Assembly (NCBI GenBank): GCA_033557465.1
Contig: CM066043.1
Coordinates: 110,536,278-110,600,277, forward strand
Source of the DNA: Ichthyophis bannanicus
Taxonomy: Eukaryota; Chordata; Amphibia; Gymnophiona; Ichthyophiidae
Length of the DNA: 64,000 nt
Direction of reading: 5' to 3'
A program made the position numbers and the translations under genes. Below, one piece after another: positions 53,102 to 63,990 of the stretch; positions within the stretch are counted from its first letter, which is position 1, and each line of letters starts with the position of its first letter. The notes beneath the pieces were generated by a model that saw only the letters and a program-made list of their open reading frames with translations, ran no database searches and had not been told where the DNA came from.

Positions 53102-53900
53102 CTACGAATCTACCTGACAGGAAGAAGACACGGCAGCCTTTAAGACCTCAGTTCCAAATGCCGCATTTGGACTGGCTTTGACATCCAATCTGTAATGCTT
53201 AACAAAGATAGAGAGGGAATACCAAGTTACTACCCGATAGGTATTAACTAGGATAACAGAACGCCTTTCCGCCCAGGGTAAAGCTTGCACCCGCATGAAG
53301 AAAAAACTTGCAGTCTCTCAGGAATAGCTTTGTTCTTCAACAGGTAGGCAGAGGCCATAGCTTCTTTTATTCACCAACCCAGGGTAGCCTTAGAGGCCAC
53401 CTTGTCCTTACATGGACCAGCATAGAGAACAAACAGCCTGTCAGATTTGCAAAAGGCGTTAGTGACCTGGAAGTAGTGGAGAAGGACCCTCTGCACATGC
53501 ACCAAGCACAGCTTGCTGTCCTTACCGTTGCACTGTTCAGAGAAGAAATATAGAAGGGAGGCCACTTGGCTGACATGAAAAGCAGACACCACTCTGGGTA
53601 AAAAGGAAGTAACCGGTTGGAGGGACACTGCCTCTACCAAGGACAAGCAAGGATCCCTACAAAAGAGAGCCTGCAACTCCAAAATGCGACAGGCCATGCA
53701 AATGATGACCAAATACATGGTTTTAAGGGAACAATCCTTAAGTGTGACTCAAAAGGCACCAACATCAGTAGCAACACACCAGGCTGAAGTCCCACAGTGG
53801 AACAACAGACTGCACAAGAGGACGCAAATTGAACAACTCGCAAAGGAAGGAGGACATGTCAGAATGTGAAGATATTGAGCGGCTGACCATCAGGCCTCAA
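53102..53900 (-). pseudogene. D8 tyrosine recombinase, decayed
   Basis: Pieces in several frames: IICMACRILELQALFCRDP (first Arg region, altered), FLPRVVSAFHVSQVASL, DRLFVLYAGPCKDKVASK and SIFVKHYRLDVKAS (tyrosine region), ending near 53102. The His-x-x-Arg segment is not clearly kept. Confidence 0.78.
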
Positions 53901-54118
53901 AAACATGCCAAAGCCACTATGTGCATTCTCAATGCCTTTGTCAAAATCCTTCTGAAGAAATGAGAGCAAAGAGGGTAAATCCATTCTCCAAGGAGAGAAA
54001 CACTGCCGACATCATCACACCTTCATAGACACACCAGACATGCACAAAAGCCACGCAAGTGGAACCACGCCTCACCTTCAAAATGTAGAGATCACTGTGG
54101 AAGAATAACCCTTAAGCT

Positions 54119-55060
54119 TTAGGTGCCCCCTATCAAGGACCAAGCCGTAAGCAACAAGGGAGCTGGGCTGTCCATTAAGAATGGCTCCTGATGCAACAGG
54201 CCCCTCCCCCAAGGAAGAGATAGAGACCGGCAAACCAGAGACTCCATGTCCAATCTGGGACTACAAGTCCCGGATGGTCCTCTATTTGGTGGATTATCCA
54301 CCCAATGAGAGGCCACGGTGGGAACACATAGAGAAGTGGGTCTTGAGGCCACAGTTGAACCACTCCCAGAGATCCGAACACTTTTTGCTGACAGAAAAAT
54401 TTCTCCACCTTGGCACTGGCATGGGTCACCTTGATGTCCAGATCGGGACGTCCCCAGTAGCCAGAATCTGCTGGAACGCCAATGGTGCTAGCTCCCACTC
54501 TACCGGATCAAGGGTTTGCCGACTGAGGTAATCTGCTTCTGCATTCTTGATGCCCATAATATGCTGCACCGAGTTTGCCAGCAGGTGCCGCTCTACCTAA
54601 GGAAACAGGAGACTCATTTCACAGGCTACCCCCATACCTTTGGTGAAAGCCCCCCCCCCCATCAGTTGACATATGCCACTGCTGTGGCACTGTCCAAGAA
54701 AACCCAGACTGCTCGGCCCTGGAACAGGTGGTGAACCTGCAATGGGCCTAATCAAATGGCATAGGCTTTGAGTCGACTGATGGGCCAAGATGTCTCCTGT
54801 TGGGACCACCGCCCCTGAACTGTCTGCCCCACGCAGTGAACTCCCCAGCCTGACAGGCTGGCATCTGATGTCATGAGGCGCCTCTAAAAACATGCCCTTC
54901 ATTAAAATGGAGGGCTGGGACCACCAGCTGAGACTGTGCACCACCACTGGGGAAAGGGGAAACCTGATATCAAAGTCCTGCATGTGAGGTGGCCATCAAG
55001 ACAGCAATGCCTTTTGTAGTTGTTGCAAGCGAACTTGAGCTCAAAGGATCAAATCAATAG
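54119..55060 (-). pseudogene. D8 RNase H and Dam-like region, decayed
   Basis: Short blocks in different frames, such as LLYVFPPWPLIGWIIHQIED (Dam-like FPP block, 54498-54175) and AHQSTQSLCHL-type RNase H fragments, align in order with D2. No intact frame remains. Confidence 0.6.
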
Positions 55061-55383
55061 TAGCTGCCATCAAACCCAGCAGCTGGAGATAGCTGACAGA
55101 CTGCACCCGGAGTCTGGGACTAAGACAGAAGCCTGGCTTTCTTTTCTGCTGTCAAATACCCTGCCTGAGCAATGTGTTGAAGGCTCCAAGAAAGTCCAGT
55201 GACTGAGAGGATATGAGATCGCTCTTGCCATGGTTGACTGCCCCATTGAGGCTCTCCTGACCGATTTGGAGTGTGATTTGGTTTGAATGAACCAGTTGTC
55301 AAAGTAAGGAAGCCACGACCACCATGACCTTGGAGAAGGTCCTGACAGCCATGATGAGGCCAAAGTGCAAAGCATAAAAGTAG
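55061..55383 (-). pseudogene. D8 RT, 3' piece
   Basis: Carries ALHFGLIMAVRTFSKVMVVV and a catalytic-box region reading YFDNWFIQTKS, where Asp to Asn removes activity. A LINE cuts it at 55384. The 5' piece is at 57889-58104. Confidence 0.75.
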
Positions 55384-57888
55384 TAGTTTATAGTTTATTC
55401 CAACTTGATATACCACCCTTTGTGGGGCACACAGAGCGGTTCACAAATATTATTTAAAAGAGCAGAAAAGAAAGCCATTGTCTAGACAGGAAAGGGGGGA
55501 GAGAGAGAGAGAGAGGGAGGAAAGAGGGAAGGGGATCAAAGGACAGTGGAACAGCAGGACAATGCAGCAAGATGGTACCACAAGAATTATATACAATAGA
55601 CAACAAATGCATGCACATAGACACATGGACAGTGCAACCCCCTAGGCTGGCTGAAAGTCAAAAGCCTGCTCGAACAAATGTGTTTTCAAAAGGACTTTGA
55701 ACTTATTGAAGGATAATTCGAGATGGGCATGAGAAGGCAAACAATTCCAGAGGGCAGAGCTACACAGGAGAAAGCAGAACGTCTGTTCATATTCAGCATT
55801 GGAAAGAGAAGGCTGTACTAATCTGTTATCATGAAGGGAACGCAGACATCCAAGGGGATGTACCAAATGGTGAGGCGTGAAAGATACTGGATGTGCATGG
55901 TTATGGAGAGCTTTGTGCATCATAATGAAGATCTTATAATGAATGTGTTGAGGGAACAGAAGCCAGTGGTACTCAATGAAAAGAGGAGGCACATGATCAA
56001 ATTTCTTTGCTTGAGCTAATGCCCAGGTAGCCGTGTTTTGGATGGGTTGAAGCCTCTAACTGAGAACTTGGAAGACCAGAGAAAATAATATTACAATAGT
56101 CAAGCCTAGAGAGGACAGTACTAAGAAAGATGGAGATTTGCGTGGAAGTGTCCAGGAAAGGGCACAATGCTCAGAATGTATGAAGAGCGGAAAAGGTGGA
56201 CTTCGAAAGATGATTGATGTGTGTACCAAAGAACAGCTCAGAATCAACGTAAATACCCAGGTATTTGAAAGAGGAATGTAGAGTGATTGGAACAGTTCCC
56301 AGAGACGGAGCTAGGGAAGGGGCTGTTCCTGAGCCGGTAATCGAAGTGGCAGTAGTTTTAGGGGGGATATTTTTCAGGGCATTTGCATGAAGCCAAGAAG
56401 ATATGCTCTCTAAAGCAGTGTTAATGGAGGATAGGTCAGGGAGGGAACCATCAATCTGTGCAATGAGGAGGATGCCATCAGCTTGCATATAGAACAGAAT
56501 GCCTAAGGACTGGATGAGATTAGCCAAGGGACTGAGGAAGATATCGAATAAGATTGGTGACAAAGTTGAACCTTGAGGGACTCCAAATAGGAGGGAGTAG
56601 GGAGTGGAAGTAGTGTGGTACATACTGACCTAATAGGTTCTATCAGAGAGAAATGAGGAGAACCAAGCCAGAATGCTGCCTCGAAGGCTGATATTGAACA
56701 GTTGGGAAAGAAGGAGAGTGTGATCCACCAGATCAAAAGCAGCTGTAAGATCAAATGAGATGGTCAAGGCAAACATTCCCTGGTCGCGAATACAGTGAAG
56801 GTCATTAAGAATGAAAGTGATAATGGTTTCTCTACTATGGAGGGCACGAAAGCCAAACTGATGAGGGTGTAATGCAAAAGTATGTTCAAGATGCTCAGTT
56901 AGTTGTGTAAGGATTGACTGCTCTTCCAATTTAGAAATAGATTGCAGGTTGGAAATAGGATGATAATGCGCTGGGTCCAAAGGGTCCAGCTTGGGACCCT
57001 TTAAATAAGTGCAAACTAAAGCTTTCTTCCAAGCTGGTGAAACACAACCTAAGGTCAAATTATTCTCAATCAAGGAATGAACTGTGAGAATCAATCCCAA
57101 GAAATTTTCAGTCAGCCATGGGATCTAAGGCGCAAGTAAATAAATAAATAAATAAATAAGTAGTCTTTCTAGCAGTTGTGATCAATTTTGTCACTGCTGC
57201 ATCACTAATTGGAGCAAATTTACTCCATGTATGGTTGAGATTAGGGTGAACAGAGTCAGATGGGGCGGGCAGAATGAAAGTGGGGGCTATTGGCAGCCCT
57301 AGCTGAGCAGATGAAACCTTAGTAGCGAAGAAAGTGACAAGGACATCAGATGAAGGTGCACTCGCTAAGGGCACCGACGGAGAGGTGTTAAGGGAGGTGA
57401 GGCAGGCAGCGATGGAGAAAACTGATTTAGGTTTGCAAGTGGATGTGTTTGAGAGTAGAGAAGTGCTTATTTTTCATGGCTAGAACTTGGGCTCGATAGT
57501 ACCGAAGGCGCTCTTTGAAGGCAAGCAGGGAGGATTTGTCACATTAATTCCGCCACAGTCTTTCAGTGGCACTGAGTTGCCACTTCAGAAGATGGAGGCC
57601 AGGTTGGTACCAAGGGGTAGAGTGGCAAAGGGGGGGGGAGGAGCAGCTTCTGAATGCGATGGTGCCCAATTGTTGGGAGAGGGTGGAGTTACACAAATAC
57701 ACTTGCTGTTCAATGGGGAGAGTGAAGAATTGGGCTGGGAAAACACTGTCTGCACAGGGGAATGCAGAGAAGGTATCTGGAGACAGTTGTCAGTGAAGAA
57801 GTGGGGCTGTGAGTAGACAAGAGAAGATCTAGGAGAGACAGATGCAGGGTCTCAGAGATGGAACATAATCAGGAAGTGGTCCGTCCAG
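55384..57888 (-). mobile_element. L2-like LINE inserted in D8, minus strand
   Basis: From the sense 5' side it begins at the end of the endonuclease (TDHFLIMFHL near 57870). It runs through ORF2 to a 3' end at 55384 with TTTATAGTTTATTCC (reverse). It is a different subfamily from the copies at 4622 and 9073, and the only large LINE here lying in the host-gene and DIRS orientation. Confidence 0.82.
55640..57880 (-). pseudogene. LINE ORF2 pseudogene (RT)
   Basis: Decayed frames give FKERLRYYRAQVLAMKNKHF, FTATKVSSAQLGLPI-like linker sequence, KGPKLDPLDPAHYHPISNL, LTISFDLTAAFDLVDHTLLL and LLFGVPQGSTLSPILFDIFL. The catalytic YADD reads MQADG, so it is inactive. The C-terminal LFPQHIHYKIFIMMHKALHN and SALWNCLP follow. 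A (TTTA)n expansion near 57133-57160 sits inside the linker. Confidence 0.8.
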
Positions 57889-58104
57889 GGGAGGGGGCGC
57901 AGAGGATGGTAAAGCGCAGGAAGTGCCGTTGATCCTCCCATATCAGAATATGAAAGTAGGCCTCCACCAGGTTTAGAGTAGAGAAATTTCCTCTGCTGTG
58001 CTGCCTACATAACCAATGTTGGAAAGATACCTTTAGAGAGGCATTGACTCACTTCAGGTCAAGAACTGGCCTGAAGGACCCATCCTTTTTGGGCACAATG
58101 AGAT
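57889..58104 (-). pseudogene. D8 RT, 5' piece
   Basis: Carries YLIVPKKDGSFRPVLDLK, a TGA, then VNASLKVSFQHWL and LVEAYFHILIWEDQRHFLRF, which are DIRS RT blocks. D9 is inserted at its upstream end. Confidence 0.8.
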
Positions 58105-58154
58105 AGCGTAGTTACTCATCTGTAATAAGTGATCTCCGGGAACAGCAGGAATTT

Positions 58155-58740
58155 AATTTAATTTAATTTAATTAACAGTCGCTTATATACCGCACCTTCC
58201 AGAGATCAGGTGCGGTTTACATTTAACAACAATATAACAGGCTGATGTCTGTTTTACAATGAACGTCTGAAACAGTGTAACTATTATACAACAAAACAGT
58301 CAGTAATCATTTACAAGGAACATCTTAAAACAAAGGAAAATTGTGCAAAAACAAATAACATTTTGGTAACTATATACAATTGGGGTATGAGTGCATTACA
58401 TAAGACGTAAAAATATATTATAAATTTCTAAACTAGTGTAAAATCTTAGGAGTGGAAGGTGTTGGATCATGTCAATTTTGTGTCACTCAGTCAAACAGTG
58501 TTATCCGTTTTCTTGTTGGGAGAGGGAGTTTGTTGATAGCCTGTAGTGTGCCTTAAACAGATGTGTTTTTAGACTCTTACGGATCTCTTTGATCTCATTT
58601 ATTGATCTGATTTCCTCTGGGAGGTCATTCCAGATAATGGGGGCCACATGGGAAAATGCTTTTTTGTTAGTTGTCTTTTTAGCTTTTATGTATTCTTTTG
58701 GGGTCCTTAATTTGTTTGTTTGGTCTCTTCTATGTAGATT
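58155..58740 (-). mobile_element. LINE 3' fragment inside D9 terminal repeat
   Basis: The left end is a TTTAA-type tail run. Sense translation near 58560-58700 gives HVAPIIWNDLPEEIRSINEI and RKSLKTHLFKAHY, an L2/CR1-type ORF2 C-terminus, followed by 3' UTR with GGTGCGGTATATAAGCG. A possible ATTTA duplication flanks it. Confidence 0.78.
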
Positions 58741-58936
58741 ATTTAGTCTTCACATATGGATGATGTTGGTACTGACGGAGCCCACGCTGGAAAGCTCCAC
58801 AGCATCCAATAGGAAAGTCTTTGGGAGCATCCTACTGCGCCTGCGTTGCTGCCTCCCCACCTTTCCCACTTCAGTTGAATTTGAAGCTGAGAGAAAAGGA
58901 GAGAAAAGAAAACTTACAATTCCTAGGGGAGGAGGG

Positions 58937-59035
58937 TGGGTTGTGAAGACTAAATTCCTGCTGTTCCTGGAGATCACCTGTTACAGGTGAGTAACTATGC
59001 TATCTCCAGGAACAAGCAGGAATGTAGTCTTCACA
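58937..59035. repeat. D9 internal complementary region
   Basis: Complement of the left tip (TTCCTGGAGATCACCTGTTA, then CAGGTGAGTAACTATG) joined to TATCTCCAGGAACAAGCAGG. It keeps the CAG|GTGAGT motif lost at the element tip. Confidence 0.88.
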
Positions 59036-59099
59036 TACAGGACTCCCTAGCTCCCAGATGCCAGAGAAATGACCTCAGAACTGGTAAAGGTTTGCCTCT

Positions 59100-60150
59100 G
59101 AGGCGGCTTCAAGAGGTCATGAATCCTTCATGGATGTCTGGTATCGATACGTTCCGGGACGGAGGGTAGGAGTTGCCCTTAAATCCGAAAGAGGTGCCGG
59201 AGAACAGCTTGACCAAATATGGCATCACAGTGGGAGTCCTTGTCCAGACAATAATGAGCAGCAAAAGTATGGACCAAAGAGCAAATCGCTGCTTTACAGA
59301 TTTCATCAATGGCTACAGAGCATAGACATGACCTTCAAGGGATAGTCCTACTTTATCATAAGCAAATGAGATGCAATCAGCTATCCACTTTGAGAGAATA
59401 CGTTTAGAAACTGGCAGCCCCAGGTGACTAGGGTCAAAGGAAATGAACAACTGCGAAGCTCTTCGGTGCTCTCGAGTTCTTTGAAGATAAAATGCTAAGG
59501 CACGCTTGCAGTCAAGAGTATGCAGGGTTGCCTCTGCTCTAGACGTATATGGTCTAGGAAAAAAGACTGGAAGGTAAACTGACTGATTCAGATGGAAAGG
59601 AGACACCACCTTTGGCATAAAATGGGGGTGAGTCTTAAGGACAACTTTGTCATGGTGGAACCGGGTATAAGGCAGATCCGCCACTAAAGCCTGAAGCTCA
59701 CTAATGTATCTAGTTGACGTGAGGGCAATAAGGAATATTACATTCCATGACAGAAACTTTAGTAAGGTCGTGGCCAAAGGTTCAAAAGGCAGCTTGAGAA
59801 GCTGCCCTAGCACGACCTTAAGATCCCATGTCACCAGTGGTGGCCTGATGGGAGGCTTGGTCAATGAAAGTCCTCTCATGAAGCACGCCATAAGCAGCTG
59901 TGAGGAGATGGGCTGCCCACCCAAGGGATGGTGAGAGGCAGCAATTACACTGAAGTGAACTCTCACCGAGTTGGTCTTGAGTCCAGAGGAAGATAGATGG
60001 AGGCGTTACTGAAGGAGAGCTTCCAGAGGAGCTGAGAAAGGATCGAGATCCTTCTGAGAACACCAGGAAGAGAACCTATCCACTTGAACACATAAGAACA
60101 TCTGGTGGATGGCTTCCTGGAAGCTAAAAGGATCTCCTTTACTTCTTGAG
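59100..60150 (-). pseudogene. D9 tyrosine recombinase, deleted and frameshifted
   Basis: The frame 59966-59313 has VHFSVIAASHHPLGGQPISS, ALTSTRYISELQALVADLPY (Arg region) and LGLPVSKRILSKWIADCISF. It ends at GHVYAL with a stop, because the segment holding His-x-x-Arg in D6 (AHNVRAMA) is deleted. The tyrosine region follows in another frame (DEICKAA...). Upstream frameshifts occur near 59970-60060. Inactive. Confidence 0.83.
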
Positions 60151-60171
60151 TAAGGTTAAGACCTTGCAAAG

Positions 60172-60965
60172 CTATGCTTTCAGCAGCCAAGCCATGAGAT
60201 GGAGAGACTGCAGGTTGGGATGGAGCAGGGTCCTCTCTTCCTGGGAGAGGAGATTGGGAGCTGACTTGAGATTCAGAGGGCAAGTCTGAGACAGACGTAG
60301 CAGGAGAGGAAACCACGGCTGATGTGACCAGCGTGGGGCTATGAGAATCATGTAGCCCCTGTCTGCCTGAAGCTTGAAAAGCATTTTGGGAATCAGGAGA
60401 ATGGGAGGAAAGGCATACAGGAGATCCCAACCTCAATGGAAGTGGAAAGCATCCACTTGTTGGATGTTGGACACAGGATTTCTGGTTCAGAAGAGTGGAA
60501 GTTTGGCATTCTGCTGTGTGGCAAAGAGGTCTATCTCTGGAGTCCCCCAGGTCTGAAAGATGAAGAATGTTGTTTTCGGATGGAGAGACCATTCGTGAGG
60601 AAGGAGGATCTGCCTCAACCTGTCTGCAAAGACATTCTGCTCTCCTGGTAGATACACCACTTGAAGGTGTATGTGGTGAGCAATGGCAAAACACCAGAGA
60701 TGAAGAGCCTCCTCGCAGAGGGGTCAAGAGCCTCTCCCTTCCTGCTTGTTCACATAGAACATGGCAACTTGACTGTCCATCTGGATTAGAATCCTCTGGC
60801 ATCGTAGATGATCAAAAAACACCTGGAGGGCATTGAAGATAGCAAGCAGCTCTAGTAGATTTATCTGGAGATTTGACTCCTGTGCTGTCCAGAAGCCCTG
60901 AATGGAGAGAGAGCACCTAAGTGAGTTCCCCATCCCAATTTGGAGGCATCCGTCATCAGGGTACA
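60172..60965 (-). pseudogene. D9 RNase H and Dam-like region
   Basis: RNase H blocks (FWTAQESNLQINLLELLAIF, RILIQMDSQVAMFYVNKQEG) lie in 60965-60724. The last part (60384-60172) has MLFKLQADRGYMILIAPRWS and ends LHLMAWLLKA as in D6. The middle is shifted. The 5' part continues at 62846. Confidence 0.78.
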
Positions 60966-61300
60966 TTGATAAGAAAATAAGATGTGCCATACTGGGTCAG
61001 ACCAAGGTCCTTCAAGCCCAGTATCCTGTTTCCAACAGTAGCCAATCTAGGTCACAAGTACCTAGCAGTTTTCCCAAAAGACACAGGTTCCAAAATGCTT
61101 GTATTGGGTCAAGCAGTAGCTTTCCTGGGTCTCCTTCAATAATGGTTTATGGACCTTTCCTACAGGAACTTGTCCAAACTTTTTTTAAACCCGGCTACAC
61201 TAACAGCTTTTACTACATCCTCTGGTAACAAATTCCAGAGTTTTATTACATGTTGTGTGAAAAAATATCTTCTCTTATTAGTCTTAAATAGGTTACCCTG
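60966..61300 (+). repeat. Dispersed repeat (ATACTGGGTCAGAC type), 5' part
   Basis: Contains CCATACTGGGTCAGACCAAG and GCCCAGTATCCTGTTTCC, then GGTAACAAATTCCAGAG and TTGTGTGAAAAAATATC segments. It shares order with 30785-30905 and is split by the L1-like element. About 15 bp resume at 62832. Confidence 0.65.
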
Positions 61301-61395
61301 GAGGGAGCAACAAGATGGCGGCAGGAGGTGCGGAGCTGTGAGGCTGCGCTCCCCTTGTTCTCAGGTTTCAGGGTGCTGTTCTTACTGTTCGCAGT

Positions 61396-62569
61396 ATGGA
61401 GCGGAAACAGGTCTTGCCGAATGCCTCTGGTCAGCGAACTTTGGATGCATGCGGCTTTGCAGTGGACACTGGAGCAGTATCTTCGTCGGGGCTGGCGGAT
61501 AATGTGTCAACCCTGAGCGCATCAAGTATGTGGCTTTCTCCAGAGCAGTGGACCCCCCCCCCGTCCCAGAAACTTTTCGCCGGCTGGAGTAGTGCTTCCT
61601 TCTGGTCTACCTGTGAGCACGCCATTGAAGGAGGGCAAAGAGGGCACTTCAGCGGCAGTAACTCTCTCTCTTGGTGCCATAGTACAGCAAAGAGCAGCAG
61701 TGGAAGTTGAATCAGCAGAGGAGGAGGCTACAGCTGTTCAGACCCTAGAGGAGGAGTCTTCTGGTGTCTGCAAGTTGGTGAGACCGGCGGTGATTACAAT
61801 TGACGTGCTGTGGGACGGTTTGGCAGCCCTGAACATCTCCCTGACTGATGTGTTGGGATTTGTAAATACTGAACTTTCAGCAGTGAAATCTACTTTTGGT
61901 AATCTCTCCAGCAGCCAGGAGGAGCAGGCGGGAAGAAATCTCCAGGATGGAACAGGACGTTGGGCAGCTTCGGGACTTGGTTGCTGCTCAGATTAAAGAC
62001 AGAACTGTGTTTACTAGGAAAATAAAATATCTGGAAAATTAGGTTTGACAATGTAATCTTTGCTTCCTGAATTTCCCTAGGTCTCCAATGTTGTCACCTA
62101 TGGAGATGATGAGGAAGTACTATGGGGAAATGTTAAAGATCCCGGCATGTTATTGCTTCTCCTCCTGTTTCCCCTGGGATGGGGGACCTCACGTGGTTTT
62201 TGGAAAGCTTCTTGGAGATTATTACAGAAAGATCTACCCTCCTTGCCACCCTGGCCCTGGAGTCAGATAAATGTTTTATTCTTAGGTTATATTTTAAGAA
62301 CTTCAATGAGGTTTCTTTGGGCTCTCAAGTGAGATTTCTCCTGATGTCTCTTGTGTTTCACAGCTGAGAAGGAAGGACGTTTTGGCCCTATGCCCCAGGG
62401 TTTTGGCCTTGGGGCAACTTTTCAGTTAAAATTTCCTGTTAGATGTTATGTTTTATATAAAAAGAAAATGTATTTGTTTTTTGAGCCCAGACAACTTTTG
62501 GAGTTCTTAGAAGCTAGAGAGGAAGTTTTGGTTGAAGTTGCTGTGCCGTCCCATTCGGCTGATGTTTAA
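61396..62569 (+). pseudogene. L1-type ORF1 pseudogene
   Basis: ATG at 61396 (MERKQVLPNASGQRTLDACG). A frameshift lies at a poly-C run (61551-61562), and further shifts near 61930. The coiled-coil region reads QLRDLVAAQIKDRTVFTRKI and KYLEN, then a stop and CNLCFLNFPRSPMLSPMEMM, like the L1 ORF1 link into its RNA-recognition part. The C-terminus (FGLGATFQLKFPVRCYVLY, KKKMYLFFEPRQLLEFLEAR) ends at 62569. Part of the RNA-recognition region is deleted between about 62230 and 62350. ORF1p is the RNA-binding trimer of L1 particles. Confidence 0.75.
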
Positions 62570-62820
62570 GTCTCTGCCTGCCTTCTAATTTAGTTCTTAT
62601 TAGGTAGCTTAGAGTCATTTGGTCCCTTTACTTTCCTTGGGTTTTTTTTGTTTCCTGGTACTCCCTCTATATTTCCTTACTTGTGGACTAATATGTAAAT
62701 GGTCTTTTGTTCTTTCATGATTTATGTTTTCCTTACTTTTAATGACCATTTTCTTTTCATTCAATGTGAATACTTGGATGTATTATTCATTAAACTTGAA
62801 TAAAAAAAAATTAAAAAAAA
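62570..62820 (+). other. 3' UTR and A-rich tail of the L1-like element
   Basis: T-rich non-coding sequence ending TGAATAAAAAAAAATTAAAA. The AATAAA at 62799-62804 may serve as polyadenylation signal. Confidence 0.6.
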
Positions 62821-62845
62821 AGGTTACCCTGTAGCTTCATTGTGG

Positions 62846-63990
62846 AGGCATCTGAAAAGGTAACCCGACGAGGATGTTTTCTGGGGCACACTACCATTGA
62901 GGGGATGCAGTCAGAGGGGCAGTGACTTGGATCCTGTCCCTGAGACGTCCTGAGACCTGCTTTCACTGGGAGGCAAGAGTCCATTGAGCTGTGCGCATAT
63001 GCAGATGGGCATATGGAACTACGTGTACTGTTGAGGCCATATGACTTAGAAGTTGTAGCATCTCTCAGACCATCAGGTTATCTTTGAGACGAGCCTGAGA
63101 TGCCAACTGAGGGAGACGTAACAGCGGGGCTGGGGTAGAAATGCCTTTGACTACTGAGTGTCTAGGAGGGCTCCTATGAATTCCAGTGCTTGAGTAGGAG
63201 CAAAAAGGGATTTTGGAAGGTTTATTACAAATCCCAAATGTTGCAGTACTTGCATTGTACAAAGTAGGGATTGCTGAACCTCTTGGTAGGTGCCTGCCTT
63301 TATGAGTCAGTCGTCTAAGTAAGGGAAGACAAATATCCCCAGAGTTCTCAGATATGCGGCCATGACCACCATGCACTTTGTGAAGACTTTTGGGGCAGAG
63401 GCGAGTCTGAAAGGCAGGACTTTGGTATTGGTAATGTCTTCCCTGAAAGATGAAGCATAGATACTCCCTGTGATCTGGATGAATGAGGATATGTGTATAT
63501 GCTTCTTTTAGATCTAGAGAAAAGAGCCAATCCTGACTCTGGAGATAGGGCAAGAGGGTTACTAGTGAGACCATTTTGAACTTCTCATGGACTAGGAACT
63601 TGTTTAGGTTCCTGAGGTCTAGGATGGGTCTGTACCCTCCGCTTTTCTTTGGCATGAGAAAGTACGGAGAATAGAAATTTGTCTCTTGTTGAAATGTGGG
63701 AACTTCTTCTATGGCACCCTGTGATAGAAAAGAAGTCACCTCCTGCAGCAGGAGAGCAGCGAGGGACGGTTGAGATTGATATTCCCCCACTAGAGTGGAC
63801 GGGGGCAGGCTTTGTAAATGAAGTCTGTACCCGTCTCTCACTGTTAACGTCCACTGTTCTGAGGTAATGAGATGCCACCTGTGGGCATAATGACAAAGTC
63901 TGCCTGCTATGTGGAAGGGGTAGGGTTCTCCAGAGGCAGGGTGGCTATATTCTCTAGGAAAAAGTGAAAAAAACAGGTGCTGATTGGTTC
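62846..63990 (-). pseudogene. D9 RT, frameshifted
   Basis: The frame 63841-63065 shows YFLMPKKSGGYRPILDLRNL, WLFSLDLKEAYTHILIHPDH and then shifts at about 63420. In the true frame the SAPKVFTK-type block and FPYLDD are present, but the tryptophan after YLDD is TGA (near 63308). RNase H resumes beyond the insertion at 60965. The gag C-terminus begins at the window's right edge. Confidence 0.82.

Larger units (their letters stand above)
52571..58104 (-). mobile_element. DIRS retrotransposon D8 (family III), truncated by D9
   Basis: Minus-strand coding. The left tip (52571 on) has CAG|GTAAGT on the minus strand (52590-52582). The internal complementary region is about 53008-53090. Recombinase (53900-53102), RNase H region (55060-54119) and RT (55383-55060, resuming 58104-57889) are decayed. 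A LINE (55384-57888) and then D9 (58105) interrupt it. The remainder, with gag and right terminus, must lie beyond 64000. Confidence 0.88.
61301..62820 (+). mobile_element. L1-like ORF1-only element (HAL1-like)
   Basis: 1520 bp bounded by an 11-bp direct repeat AGGTTACCCTG (61290-61300 and 62821-62831) and ending in an A-rich tail. It starts GGAGCAACAAGATGGCGGC-like, as many L1 5' ends do. It encodes an ORF1-type coiled-coil protein (61396-62569) but no ORF2 at all. An ORF1-only L1 derivative resembles mammalian HAL1. The duplication and complete 5' end argue for true retrotransposition of this short form. Confidence 0.8.
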
